Source: Candidatus Aenigmatarchaeota archaeon
Lineage (GTDB): Archaea; Aenigmatarchaeota; Aenigmatarchaeia; GW2011-AR5
Reading direction: 5' to 3'
NCBI GenBank assembly: GCA_016198685.1
Contig: JACQID010000006.1
Coordinates: forward strand, 1 to 64,000
DNA length: 64,000 nucleotides
Made by a program: the position numbers and the translations under genes. Every line of letters begins with the position of its first letter. Position 1 is the first letter of the stretch. Below the pieces are notes generated by a model. It was not told where the DNA came from and made no database searches. It saw only the letters and a list, made by a program, of their open reading frames with translations. Of this stretch, positions 26,230-35,509 are shown piece after piece.

Positions 26230-26721
26230 TTAAATTTCCCTTGCCTGGACGCCGTGACCGTATCGGTTTATGTCCCAGGTCTCCATGCCGCCGCCAAGGA
26301 CAGGCATGTGAGTTCCGTAATCCCATGCAAAGGTAGCATCCTCAAGCAATTTTTCTGATGAAGCGGGCTCGGAATCTTGTTTATCATAAGCCTGCCTGAA
26401 GGCATCTATATCTGCCGGCGAATAACTGCCGCTCTCATCAAGGTAAAATGCAACGTCTATTTCCCCTGAAGCAGCTCTTTCTATATGAGAAATCCTTATT
26501 TTTTCTCCATCGAGCACGGCATTGCATCTATATTCTCCGCTGGGAAACCTGAATTCAAAGAGAATTTTTCCGGCTCTGCTGTTTTCCAGCATATCCTTTA
26601 CCGTCCTATAGACATCCTGCCTGCTCGTTATTTTGTCTATCTCCCCAATATCCTCGTTCAGACGATCGAAAGGGCCTGGATGGTACATATGAATAAAACG
26701 CAACAAATCATTATATAACAA
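26230..26721 (-). CDS. Hypothetical protein
   Basis: 163 residues, acidic, unknown family. 'ILFEFRFPSGEYRCNAVLDG' and 'RAASGEIDVAFYLDESGSYS' suggest a beta-rich domain. It is divergent from the gene at 26815, with about 90 bases between them containing TATA-like sequences for both. Confidence 0.55.
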   Translation of the reverse strand: MLYNDLLRFIHMYHPGPFDRLNEDIGEIDKITSRQDVYRTVKDMLENSRAGKILFEFRFPSGEYRCNAVLDGEKIRISHIERAASGEIDVAFYLDESGSYSPADIDAFRQAYDKQDSEPASSEKLLEDATFAWDYGTHMPVLGGGMETWDINRYGHGVQAREI

Positions 26722-26814
26722 GTCCCATGCCCGATAATTTCAATCAGATAGCTGATTGAAAACATATTTTTCAGGAAACAAAAGCTTATATAGTTGCTAC
26801 TGATTAATAGTAAA

Positions 26815-27594
26815 ATGATGTCTATAAAATCACCTGAATACGCGGCAAAAATCTCAGGAAAATACAACGGTTACATCGCCAAGCTGAATGATGCAATGAA
26901 CGCCGTAAAGGGCGTCCCTAGCATGAGCCATACTGTTGATGAAATGGCAAAACAAATAACCCTATATCAGGACAAGCTAAGAAAAATACAGGCTTACGCT
27001 CAAAATTTTGCATCCGTTAACAATTCCATGGCGGACAATGTTATGGGTCTCAGGTCGCAGCTAAAGGATGGCGAATATGTAAAGGCTACGCGCGACCTTT
27101 ACGATGGCAACTTTCTTGTTGAGATGTTCCCGGTATCATATGCTCAGATGAGCCGTCCTATTGAACAAATAAAACGGTCGCCAGGCGAAACCGTTTACAT
27201 GCTTAATGATGACGGCCACTATCCTACTGTAGGCAATATGCGAAATCTGATTGATGCGGCTTCGCAGATGCCGGAATTCACCATGAAGGAGCTGATGAGC
27301 TGCAAGAATCTCGGCGTAAAGGGCGATGTTCTCACCAGGGCCGTAAACGAACTGATACGCTGCGGCATTATAGTCCCGATAGAAGTGCATAAGGCCACTG
27401 GGCCTGAAATATCAGCCGCATATACTGCTCCGGCTCAAGCATCGACAAATACTGAAATTCATCAAGGCAATGATGGTGACGATACACTCTTATTTGACGG
27501 AAGCGGCGTCCTCATCGGCAGGGCACGCAATGTCTCTGCTGAAATGAGGCAGCAAGTGAATGCTGAATATGCCCGCGAGAGAAGGGGCCGGTAA
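26815..27594 (+). CDS. Hypothetical protein with helical N-terminus and possible winged helix
   Basis: The track start is a TTG (26794); the ATG at 26815 follows 'cttatatagt' by about 25 bases and is preferred. About 259 residues. Residues 20-90 look like helical coiled segments ('MAKQITLYQDKLRKIQAYAQ'); later 'MKELMSCKNLGVKGDVLTRA' followed by 'VNELIRCGIIVPI' reads like a winged helix. Function unknown. Confidence 0.65.
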   Translation: MMSIKSPEYAAKISGKYNGYIAKLNDAMNAVKGVPSMSHTVDEMAKQITLYQDKLRKIQAYAQNFASVNNSMADNVMGLRSQLKDGEYVKATRDLYDGNFLVEMFPVSYAQMSRPIEQIKRSPGETVYMLNDDGHYPTVGNMRNLIDAASQMPEFTMKELMSCKNLGVKGDVLTRAVNELIRCGIIVPIEVHKATGPEISAAYTAPAQASTNTEIHQGNDGDDTLLFDGSGVLIGRARNVSAEMRQQVNAEYARERRGR

Positions 27595-27789
27595 TTTCGA
27601 AAGCTAAAATTTCTTATTTCGTGGAATTTTAAAATATATTATTTGGTGTCTATGACATTCCCCGGATGACCGCTACTGAAGTGGCATCGTATGCCCCAAC
27701 AATGCCTGAACATCGCGGTGGCTGCCGCCAGAAAATCCGGAATTTGCATCTTAGATCACCGACTGATGCGGGATTATTTTCAGCCAGAT

Positions 27790-28422
27790 TCAACGCTTTA
27801 TTATCTTGCCATGTTCCTTCAGAAGGATTAACGAACCCGCAGCCATTGCTGCCAATGGCATGAATACTGCCAGCCTCTGGAGGAGCCCCGCAAGTGCGCC
27901 GCTGTTCGTCAGGTAAAGGTATCCGAATATCACAGAAAGAAGCGCCGACAGTAGAAGATACAGACTGTACTTTCCTATTTCGCTCCCTTTTATCCCTGCA
28001 TAGAACAAGAACATCGCTATTATGCCAAAAATTACAGGCATCATGTTTATCGCATTATGGGTAAGCCCTGTGTTAGTTGTGTTGACACAACCAACGTCGC
28101 ACGGAAAGACGCCAAGAAGAAATGTGAAGGCTCCGCTCAGAACAAGCGCAACTGCGCCTGCCTTGTCCGCATGGTTCTTGGCAACATTCCTGAAGAGCCC
28201 TGCGCCAAAACCTGCTATCGAAAGCCCGAGCATGAAGAAAACGCTGTTCATGACCGCAGCAACCGGGCTTCCTTTGGCGCCAAGCTCGCTTATGGCATTA
28301 CTTGCATGATCATACCCCGGCACAGCCGCTCCCAAAACAACGAGAGATATCGCAAACAGCAAAGGCCCTGCTGCCCCAAACGCGAGCAAAGTCCTGTCAA
28401 CATCAATCCTATCCGTCTTCAT
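27790..28422 (-). CDS. DUF998 family membrane protein
   Basis: About 210 residues from the ATG at 28422 ('MKTDRIDVDRTLLAFGAAGP'), which sits 28 bases after TTTATATC on the minus strand; the track's longer start at 28533 adds a non-membrane stretch. Six transmembrane helices and the DUF998 signature 'YDHASNAISELGAKGS' between helices 1 and 2. Function of the family is not established. Confidence 0.85.
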   Translation of the reverse strand: MKTDRIDVDRTLLAFGAAGPLLFAISLVVLGAAVPGYDHASNAISELGAKGSPVAAVMNSVFFMLGLSIAGFGAGLFRNVAKNHADKAGAVALVLSGAFTFLLGVFPCDVGCVNTTNTGLTHNAINMMPVIFGIIAMFLFYAGIKGSEIGKYSLYLLLSALLSVIFGYLYLTNSGALAGLLQRLAVFMPLAAMAAGSLILLKEHGKIIKR

Positions 28423-28944
28423 GTTGATAATACGGCGAAGGCGGGATATAAAGAATTCAGTCATTGGCAAGCTCTTGCTCCTTTCGACCTTAGCCACTAA
28501 GAAAGCTTGACCATATTCTTCTGTCAGTGTCAAAACCTCTTTCTATATGCGTATCGCTTCACAAATGACTCAGAAATAATATAGCGCCTACGATGGTTAT
28601 GAGAACTGAGTATATTTGCTAAATTGGAAAAGCCTAAATTATTTGTCAACGCAAACAAAAATGTTGCAAACATATCAACAAAAATGAGACTGAAAATCGT
28701 ACTGATATGGGATGTAGAATGGTCTATATCCAGCAAAATACCGAAAACATAAATTACGGCTATCAAAGGAAATAATATATGATATCCCAAATTAAGCGGA
28801 ATTAATGCCCTAAGACGAAAATAAATACTACGTTAAGAAATCCTCCAATCCTATGTGTTCCATATAGCGCATAATTATGCGAGTCTTGCCTCTTTATGAG
28901 GATTCAGATAGTGAAGAGAACGTGAAAGATACTGTCAATTCATA
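28423..28944. other. Intergenic region of about 520 bases with one doubtful frame
   Basis: AT-rich. It holds the DUF998 promoter on its left, the doubtful membrane frame at 28530-28790, a 14-base palindrome CGCATAATTATGCG at 28868-28881 and the 3' end of the exonuclease gene on its right. No RNA gene is recognised. Confidence 0.4.
28530..28790 (-). CDS. Possible small membrane protein
   Basis: 86 codons from a TTG with two to three hydrophobic segments ('ILFPLIAVIYVFGILLDIDH', 'IFSLIFVDMFATFLFAL') and a basic tail. No family, weak start and AT-rich context, which can produce hydrophobic frames by chance. Listed because no other gene occupies the stretch. Confidence 0.35.
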   Translation of the reverse strand: MGYHILFPLIAVIYVFGILLDIDHSTSHISTIFSLIFVDMFATFLFALTNNLGFSNLANILSSHNHRRRYIISESFVKRYAYRKRF

Positions 28945-29742
28945 TTATTTCTGCGGAAACTTGCCGTTAAACGCGTCTTCTGCTATCTTTTTCGCATCTT
29001 GTTTGAAATCTTTTGTCAGCATCCAGCTAAAAAAATCCGCGTCTGTTTCATATACCTCTTTTATTGGTTTGCCGTTGTGCTTTTTACCAAAATTTACACA
29101 TGGGACGCCGCCTGCCCATACAAATTTTCCATCGGTATCTATCCCGTGTGGATTTCTCTTATCGTAGCATTCGCTAAGCTCCTTGACGGTCTTCGGCAGG
29201 CTCGAATGGATATCAAGCTGGGCGTTCAAAACTGCAATAGTCGCCTTTACGTCATTTTCCGACCTATGCGCCCCCTCCAGTTCTTTCTTGCAGTATTTTC
29301 TATGAGCCGAAGGCAGATCTCTCGGGTCGAGGAAATGATACAAAGACTTTACGTCAAGCGTTCTTATGCCGTTCATTTCCAGAATCAGTCCTGCTCTGTT
29401 TAATTCCTCTTTCAAGAGCGGTATGTCAAAACTGTCGATATTAAAGCCGGCCAGATCACAATCTTTGAGAAACCCGATTATTTCTTTGGCGTAATGATCA
29501 AACGTTGGCTTGCCTGCCACGTCTTCATTCGTGATGCCGTGTATGCTCGTGGCTTCGCCCGGAATTGGCATTCCGGGATTTATCAGAATGTTCTTTGTTT
29601 CTTCCCTTTCGTCCGGATGAACCTTGGTAAGAGCTATATCAATTATCCTGTCAATCCTGAAATTAAGCCCCGTAGTCTCCGTATCAATAAAAACTATCGG
29701 TCTTTCAAGCCTCAAATTCATTCTATCGCCTTGACTACTCAT
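28945..29742 (-). CDS. DnaQ-like DEDDh 3'-5' exonuclease
   Basis: 265 residues. Exonuclease motifs: ExoI 'VFIDTETTG' (Asp, Glu), ExoII 'LAGFNIDSFDIPLL' (Asp), ExoIII 'EGAHRSENDVKATIAVL' (His, Asp). The first 180 residues are the nuclease; the C-terminal 'KFVWAGGVPCVNFGKKHNGK' and 'FFSWMLTKDFKQDAKKIAED' are a small domain often attached to bacterial relatives. It acts on 3' ends of DNA or RNA. The closest matches known to me are bacterial, so transfer is possible. Confidence 0.88.
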   Translation of the reverse strand: MSSQGDRMNLRLERPIVFIDTETTGLNFRIDRIIDIALTKVHPDEREETKNILINPGMPIPGEATSIHGITNEDVAGKPTFDHYAKEIIGFLKDCDLAGFNIDSFDIPLLKEELNRAGLILEMNGIRTLDVKSLYHFLDPRDLPSAHRKYCKKELEGAHRSENDVKATIAVLNAQLDIHSSLPKTVKELSECYDKRNPHGIDTDGKFVWAGGVPCVNFGKKHNGKPIKEVYETDADFFSWMLTKDFKQDAKKIAEDAFNGKFPQK

Positions 29743-29906
29743 TCCAGCGCATTTTTAAGCGTTTGGAGTCCGGGGCGAATATGAGGAAAGTGCCAAATAA
29801 AGAATATGATCTAGTTTGCTGTAGAACACCACGCTCGGAAGATGTACGAAGTATTCAAAATAAGTAAACAAAAATCGGTAGTAAATCCGGGAAAGCGAAG
29901 ATAATA

Positions 29907-30299
29907 CTATGCTACTTGGCATACTACTTTTGCTTTTGATTCCGGCATTTCATCTTCTATAGGCTTAACCACAATGGGCTCTTTTTCAATTGCTTTATTT
30001 CTATAAACTGCCTGGAATGACACCCGAACTTCTATTTCCTTATTTTCTATCTTGGCCTCAAACTGCCATTTCTTTACATTTTTAAGGGAAATTTTTGGCA
30101 ATCTAAAGAATTTTGAGGCGTCTTCTATCTGCAATCCCGTGATAAAATCCTCCTCGTCTATATCCAAGGTAAGCTGACCCACTTCTATTGATTTGACATA
30201 ATTTCTGTTCTTTGTTTTGAAAAATAATATGTCATTTAGATAGTCGTAGTCAAACTCTCCCTTCCCCCTCAAAACTTTACTTTCCGTCATAAAAATCAT
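29907..30299 (-). CDS. DUF2283 family protein, possible antitoxin-like partner
   Basis: 130 residues. 'FDYDYLNDILFFKTKNRNYV' and 'VGQLTLDIDEEDFITGLQIE' followed by 'DASKFF' match the DUF2283 pattern (Y-D-x-x-D-x-L-x-I ... L-D-x-D-x-x-G-x-I-x-G-x-E-I-x-x-A). A C-terminal extension of about 60 residues is extra. It overlaps the upstream gene by four bases; DUF2283 genes often pair with DUF4258 genes in toxin-antitoxin-like modules. Confidence 0.7.
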   Translation of the reverse strand: MIFMTESKVLRGKGEFDYDYLNDILFFKTKNRNYVKSIEVGQLTLDIDEEDFITGLQIEDASKFFRLPKISLKNVKKWQFEAKIENKEIEVRVSFQAVYRNKAIEKEPIVVKPIEDEMPESKAKVVCQVA

Positions 30300-30622
30300 C
30301 TTGGTAGCTGTTTTTTGTCCAGCACTTTCATCGTAATCATATCTATTCTTGCAGCCTTAAAACTTAAAACAACTTTCAGTGCCAATTGCCCCTTATAATC
30401 ATAGAAGGCGGCATAGTTGCTATTGGCCTGATATGTCACCTTTATTGGTATAGAATTAAAAAGAAACCCTTTAATAGTCTCTTTAAAATCCGGCTTTTGT
30501 TTTTCGTTTAACCTAAATAACGAATGATTTGTGGGATTGAATTGATCCTCTTTGTATCCTTTGACGAGCGCTACAAACTGATCGATATCTATGGATTTAA
30601 CCTTTGCATAGCCCTTAACCAT
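30296..30622 (-). CDS. Hypothetical protein, partner of the DUF2283 gene
   Basis: 108 residues. 'HSLFRLNEKQKPDFKETIKG' then beta strands 'YAAFYDYKGQLALKVVLSFK' and 'RIDMITMKVLD' recall the DUF4258 layout, but the match is loose. First gene of a coupled pair. A toxin role is only suggested by the partner family. Confidence 0.5.
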   Translation of the reverse strand: MVKGYAKVKSIDIDQFVALVKGYKEDQFNPTNHSLFRLNEKQKPDFKETIKGFLFNSIPIKVTYQANSNYAAFYDYKGQLALKVVLSFKAARIDMITMKVLDKKQLPR

Positions 30623-30763
30623 CTCTATGATTAGGCGATAATACGATTAAATATCTTAAGCCGTCAATATCTGCACGATTTACAAAATTGCACTATAACT
30701 ATTCTGAATAACCACTCTTCACTGCTATCCCATCCAATAAAAAGCCTCCCCGCCACTATTCTT

Positions 30764-31426
30764 ATGGATTTTCAGTTATCCCCTTCTTCCATCAACCTCA
30801 TGTTCGAGTGCCAGAAATGCTTCTGGCTTCAAATAGTCAAAAAGCAAAGGCGACCTTCCGGGGCGTTTCCGTCCCTGCCTTCGGGCATGGACAGGATTCT
30901 CAAGGAGCATTTCGACCGCTTCGCGACCAAAGGCGAACTGCCGCCGGAACTCAGGGGCAACGGGCACGCCAATGGCATGACGCTGTTCAACGACATGTCT
31001 ACCTTGAATGCATGGCGAAACAACAGGAAGGGGATCATGCACACGGACGCAGCGTCAGGCGTCCTGCTCCGCGGAGCCGTGGATAACATACTCACAAAAG
31101 ACGGAAAGCTCATAGTTCTGGACTACAAAACCCGCGGCTACCCCCTGAAAGACGACACCCACGAGCACTATGCCAGCCAGATGCACTTATACAACTTCCT
31201 GCTCACCCAGAACGGCCACGATACCGAGGATTTTGCGCTCCTGCTTTTCTACCACCCCAAGACCGTGACGGAGGCCGGAGAAGTTCTGTTCAACACCGAC
31301 CTTGTCCGGATGCCTTCAAGCGCCAAGGAGGGGGAGCGGATATTTCGGAGGGCGATTTCTCTTCTTGGAAGCGACGAGCCGGGCTCCGCCCAGGATTGCG
31401 GGTTTTGCGGGTGGCGGGGCAATTGA
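30764..31426 (+). CDS. PD-(D/E)XK nuclease, RecB/Cas4-like
   Basis: 220 residues. Catalytic core 'GAVDNILTKDGKLIVLDYKT' gives Asp, then Asp-x-Lys, preceded by an N-terminal 'CQKCFWLQ' and followed by a C-terminal 'CGFCGW'; the four cysteines could bind an iron-sulfur cluster as in Cas4 and AddB. Expected to be a DNA exonuclease. GC-rich compared with the restriction genes that begin 35 bases later. No CRISPR genes nearby. Confidence 0.82.
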   Translation: MDFQLSPSSINLMFECQKCFWLQIVKKQRRPSGAFPSLPSGMDRILKEHFDRFATKGELPPELRGNGHANGMTLFNDMSTLNAWRNNRKGIMHTDAASGVLLRGAVDNILTKDGKLIVLDYKTRGYPLKDDTHEHYASQMHLYNFLLTQNGHDTEDFALLLFYHPKTVTEAGEVLFNTDLVRMPSSAKEGERIFRRAISLLGSDEPGSAQDCGFCGWRGN

Positions 31427-31433
31427 AAGGCTT

Positions 31434-31458
31434 AAAGAATAATTATTATATATTCTTT
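31434..31458. promoter_or_regulatory. Inverted repeat at the restriction operon promoter
   Basis: AAAGAATA (31434-31441) and TATTCTTT (31451-31458) flank nine AT bases and end two bases before the hsdR ATG. A TATA-like cttaaaga lies at its left edge. The site is placed to let a dimeric protein repress transcription start. Confidence 0.5.
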
Positions 31459-31460
31459 AT

Positions 31461-34241
31461 ATGACAATAGCACGCCCTGAGGATAAGGCTCGACATGATA
31501 TTATAAATCCCGCATTAAAAGCGGCGGGTTGGGAAATACAACACTATAAGACTGCGAATCCGCGCAGTTCAAAGGGTGTGGTCATAGAATTCTTTCAGAT
31601 GGGCAAAGATGTGGGAGAAGCAGACTATGTTCTATTCGTCAACGGCGTTGCTGTAGGTATTTTAGAAGCCAAGAAAGAAGGAGAGACTCTCACAGGCAAG
31701 GAATTTCAGTCTAAGAAGTATGCCACGGGCTTTCCAGAAGATTTCAGGTGCATAGACACCCCCTTGCCATTTGTATATGAGTCCAGCGGCAATGAGATCA
31801 GATTCACAAATTTATGGGACATTAAGCCTCGAAGTCGAGAATTATTTGCTTTCCATAAACCAGAAACTCTAGAAACGTGGGTGAAACAAGGAAGAGAGAC
31901 CCTTCGCAGTCGTCTTTCTAAAAAATACCCTATGGAGAACAAAAGACTTTGGCCCGTACAAAAAGAAGCCGTAGTGAATACCGAAAAATCTTTGAGTTGG
32001 GCAAAACCGCGTGCGTTAATACAAATGGCCACTGGTTCCGGAAAAACGTATACGGCCGTCGAGCTTTGCTATCGTCTCGTAAAAAATGTCAGAGCCAAAC
32101 GAATCCTGTTTCTTGTAGATAGAAGAAATTTAGGGGAACAAACACTCCAAGAATTCCAAAATTATGAAGCACCTAATGACAGGAGAAAATTTACAGAGCT
32201 ATATCCTGTTCAGCATTTATCAACAAATAAAATAGACGACTCAAGCAAAATATGCATAGCGACCATTCAACGTGTTTATTCTATGCTGAAGGGGGAGAAA
32301 GATTTCGATACTGAAAACGAGGAAAAAACGTCATTTGACGACAGTTATCCTACAGAGCCCGTATCTGTCGCCTACAACCGCAGAATACCTATAGAAACTT
32401 TTGATTTTATTATAGTTGATGAGTGCCACCGATCTATATACAACTTATGGAGACAGGTTCTGGAATACTTCGATGCATTCACTATAGGTCTCACTGCAAC
32501 ACCTTCTAAAACCACTATCGGCTTCTTTAACAATAATCTTGTCATGGAATATGGCCATGAACAGGCCGTTGCGGACCAGATAAACGTAGATTTCAGCGTT
32601 TATGACATACGGACAAAGATAACAAAACAGGGATCTAGGATTCCTAAAGGCGAAACCGTACTGAAAAGGGACATGAGAACGAGAAAGAAGCGATGGGAAT
32701 CGCTGGAGGACGACGTGGTTTATACCAAAGAACAGCTCGACCGAGCGGTGGTAGCCCGGGATCAGATAAGAACTATTATACGGACGTTCAGGGATAAAGT
32801 AAAAACCGAGATATTCCCGGGAAGAAAACATGTGCCAAAAACCTTGATATATGCCAAAGACGACAATCATGCGGATGAAATCGTCCAGATTATAAGGGAA
32901 GAGTTTAACGAAGGCAATGATTTTGCCATAAAAATTACGTATAAAACAGAGGGTCAGAAACCGGAAGATCTTATCAGGCAATTTAGGAATGAGTTCAATC
33001 CAAGAATAGCAGTTACGGTAGATATGATCGCCACCGGTACTGACATCAAACCGCTGGAAATTGTCTTCTTTATGCGTCAAGTAAAAAGCAGGAACTACTT
33101 CGAGCAGATGAAGGGAAGAGCCGTGAGGGTAATGAAGAATGATGACTTTATGACGGTTACTCCAGATGCCACCGCGAAAGAACGGTTTGTAATTGTAGAC
33201 GCGGTAGGGGTGTGCGACAACGAAAATTTGAATGAAACAACACCACTAGAACAATACCCCGGGATGTCATTCTCCAAACTAGTAAAGATACTACAGTACG
33301 GTAAACCCAAAAAAGAGCATATGTCATCCATGGCTAGCAGGCTGTCTAGGCTGCAAAAGAAGCTTACGGAAACGCAAATAAATGAAATCACGAGCTTGAC
33401 CGGTGGGAAAGCACTGACAGATTTTGCCAGAGCTTTTGTTGACTCCATAGACGAAGATAAAATATACGAGGCGGCGCAACAACAATTCGGAAAAGAAGGT
33501 GAGAAAGACGCGTATACGCCTCTAAAAAGGGAATTAGACGAGGTTACTGGAAAGAGAATCCTCGATTCCCTTAAACCGTTTATAGGAAATGCCAAATTGA
33601 TGTCCAGACTTCCGGAAATTAAGAAGGAAGTAGAACAGATAATAGACACCGTTTCTCTGGATGTCGTAGAAGAAGCCGCATATTCTCCCATCGCCACGGA
33701 AAAAGCCAAGGAAATTGTAACATCATTTAGAAGCTTCATCCAAAACAATAGAAAAGAATTAACCGCTATTCAGATATTCCATAATAAGGGCAAACTTCAT
33801 TGGAAAGACCTGAGAGAACTTTCTGACAAGATAAGGACTCACCCTTATTTCCTGACAGAATCGAAGCTCTGGCAAGCATACCAACAACTGGAACACAAAA
33901 AAGTAAAGGGAGCTAGCACTAATAAAATAGCGGATTTCATCTCACTTCTAAGCTTTGAACTGAAGAAAACGCCAGAGCTGGAACCGTATTTAGACACAGT
34001 AGACAAACGCTTTGCCGAATGGCTCGGACGACAGAAAGAAGCAGGCGTGGAATTCACCCAAGAACAGCTAACATGGCTGAAAAAACTAAAAGACCATATA
34101 TCAACATCAATAGAAGTCCTGCCGGAAGACCTTGAAGACCCGCCTTTCAATCAGATGGGCGGCTTAGGCAAAGCCAGCAAGGTTTTCAAGAACCTGAACG
34201 ACACACTGGAGGACTTGAATGAGGAAGTTGGTGGAGTATGA
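31461..34241 (+). CDS. hsdR: Type I restriction enzyme, motor/nuclease subunit
   Basis: 926 residues. An N-terminal PD-(D/E)XK nuclease: Asp55 in 'EADYVLFVNG', then Glu69-x-Lys71 in 'GILEAKKEG'. Then a SF2 translocase: Walker A 'MATGSGKTYTAVEL', DEAH-like box 'VDECHRSIYNLW', motif III 'GLTATPSKTT', motif VI region 'EQMKGRAVRVM'. The C-terminal helical region assembles with HsdM/HsdS. It cuts unmethylated DNA after ATP-driven translocation. First gene of a five-gene coupled operon, overlapping hsdS by four bases. Confidence 0.96.
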   Translation: MTIARPEDKARHDIINPALKAAGWEIQHYKTANPRSSKGVVIEFFQMGKDVGEADYVLFVNGVAVGILEAKKEGETLTGKEFQSKKYATGFPEDFRCIDTPLPFVYESSGNEIRFTNLWDIKPRSRELFAFHKPETLETWVKQGRETLRSRLSKKYPMENKRLWPVQKEAVVNTEKSLSWAKPRALIQMATGSGKTYTAVELCYRLVKNVRAKRILFLVDRRNLGEQTLQEFQNYEAPNDRRKFTELYPVQHLSTNKIDDSSKICIATIQRVYSMLKGEKDFDTENEEKTSFDDSYPTEPVSVAYNRRIPIETFDFIIVDECHRSIYNLWRQVLEYFDAFTIGLTATPSKTTIGFFNNNLVMEYGHEQAVADQINVDFSVYDIRTKITKQGSRIPKGETVLKRDMRTRKKRWESLEDDVVYTKEQLDRAVVARDQIRTIIRTFRDKVKTEIFPGRKHVPKTLIYAKDDNHADEIVQIIREEFNEGNDFAIKITYKTEGQKPEDLIRQFRNEFNPRIAVTVDMIATGTDIKPLEIVFFMRQVKSRNYFEQMKGRAVRVMKNDDFMTVTPDATAKERFVIVDAVGVCDNENLNETTPLEQYPGMSFSKLVKILQYGKPKKEHMSSMASRLSRLQKKLTETQINEITSLTGGKALTDFARAFVDSIDEDKIYEAAQQQFGKEGEKDAYTPLKRELDEVTGKRILDSLKPFIGNAKLMSRLPEIKKEVEQIIDTVSLDVVEEAAYSPIATEKAKEIVTSFRSFIQNNRKELTAIQIFHNKGKLHWKDLRELSDKIRTHPYFLTESKLWQAYQQLEHKKVKGASTNKIADFISLLSFELKKTPELEPYLDTVDKRFAEWLGRQKEAGVEFTQEQLTWLKKLKDHISTSIEVLPEDLEDPPFNQMGGLGKASKVFKNLNDTLEDLNEEVGGV

Positions 34242-35509
34242 TAGAAGCTATCTTAGTGTCTAAAGACTATGGTCTAAAGCTATGGGATATACCTTCCTCG
34301 TGGAATTGGAAAATAATGAAGGAAATATCTATAATAAAATCCGGTTCTACACCTTCTACTATCCGTCCCTTTTATTGGGGAGGTGAAATAGCTTGGATTA
34401 CTCCCGACGATTTATCGAAGCTGAAGGGCAAGTATATATCTAAAGGTAAAAGAAACATAACAAAAAAAGGGTATGAAAATTGTTCTACGCAACTTCTTCC
34501 AAAAGGCGCAGTAATTTTATCATCAAGAGCCCCTATAGGCTACGTTGCTATAGCGTCTAATGAGCTATGCACAAATCAAGGATGTAAAAGTTTCATATTA
34601 AACGAAGATGTCTTATCTGAATATGTTTATTATTACTTAATTCTCGGAAAAGAATTTGCTGAAAAGCTGGGCAGCGGAACAACGTTTAAAGAGATAACGT
34701 CTAAGAGGTCAGAACTTATTCCTATACCCATACCTTCTACATATGAAGAACAACAACTAATCGTTTCCGAAATAGAAAAGCACTTTTCCCGTTTGGACCA
34801 GTCCATAGCGGCGCTGAAGGCGGTAAAGCGAAAGCTGGCGGTTTACAGAAAGAGTGTGCTGAAGACGGCTTTTGAAGGGAAGTTGATAGAGTTTGATAAG
34901 AACCATATAGCCAAACTCCAAGATATAATTAATGACATTTGCTCTGGCTATGCTTGCGGTAAGTATAAAATATCAGGAGATGGTATAATTCACTTTAGAC
35001 CTTATAACATTACTGCACAAGGTGAAATGTCACTCGAAAGGAAAAAAATAGTAGACCCACAGTTCTCATTAAAAAGGTTGGAATATGGAGACGTGGTCTT
35101 CAACAATACGAATAGCCAAGAGCTTGTAGGGAAAACATGTTTTTATGACGGAAAGGAAAAGGTGGGGTTCTCTAATCATATGACAAGGATACAAACAAAT
35201 CTAAACCGTATAGACCCTAACTTTTTATCACTTTATCTTCATCAGCTTTATGTCAAAGGCTTTTATTATAGCGTTATGAAGAATCATGTTAACCAATCAA
35301 GTGTAGGCATTGATATCTTAAAAAATATAGACGTTCCCACCCCGTCCGTTGATATTCAAAATAAAGTTGTCCAAGAAATAGAATCCCACTTCTCGATAAT
35401 AGACAAAATAGAAGAAGTTGTGGAAAACTCATTAAATAAAGCACAAACTCTCAGAAAGGCGATACTAAAACAGGCTTTTGAAGGTAAGTTAGTGAAGGTG
35501 GAAGAATGA
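34238..35509 (+). CDS. hsdS: Type I restriction enzyme, specificity subunit
   Basis: 423 residues with two target-recognition domains (about 10-165 and 225-385) separated by conserved helical spacers that repeat: 'VYRKSVLKTAFEGKLI' after the first and 'TLRKAILKQAFEGKLV' at the C-terminus. The first domain starts 'IPSSWNWKIMKEISIIKSGS', as is usual for HsdS. It sets the bipartite DNA target; the target cannot be predicted by eye. Coupled to hsdR and to the HEPN gene by ATGA overlaps. Confidence 0.95.
   Translation: MIEAILVSKDYGLKLWDIPSSWNWKIMKEISIIKSGSTPSTIRPFYWGGEIAWITPDDLSKLKGKYISKGKRNITKKGYENCSTQLLPKGAVILSSRAPIGYVAIASNELCTNQGCKSFILNEDVLSEYVYYYLILGKEFAEKLGSGTTFKEITSKRSELIPIPIPSTYEEQQLIVSEIEKHFSRLDQSIAALKAVKRKLAVYRKSVLKTAFEGKLIEFDKNHIAKLQDIINDICSGYACGKYKISGDGIIHFRPYNITAQGEMSLERKKIVDPQFSLKRLEYGDVVFNNTNSQELVGKTCFYDGKEKVGFSNHMTRIQTNLNRIDPNFLSLYLHQLYVKGFYYSVMKNHVNQSSVGIDILKNIDVPTPSVDIQNKVVQEIESHFSIIDKIEEVVENSLNKAQTLRKAILKQAFEGKLVKVEE

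Noticed and set aside
28868-28881. Palindrome CGCATAATTATGCG as an operator
   Set aside because: A single short palindrome without a TATA box at the right distance and next to a doubtful gene; not enough to call.
33095-33748. 217-codon minus-strand ORF inside hsdR
   Set aside because: Shadow of hsdR; Ser/Phe-rich product without motifs, and hsdR is continuous and well conserved.
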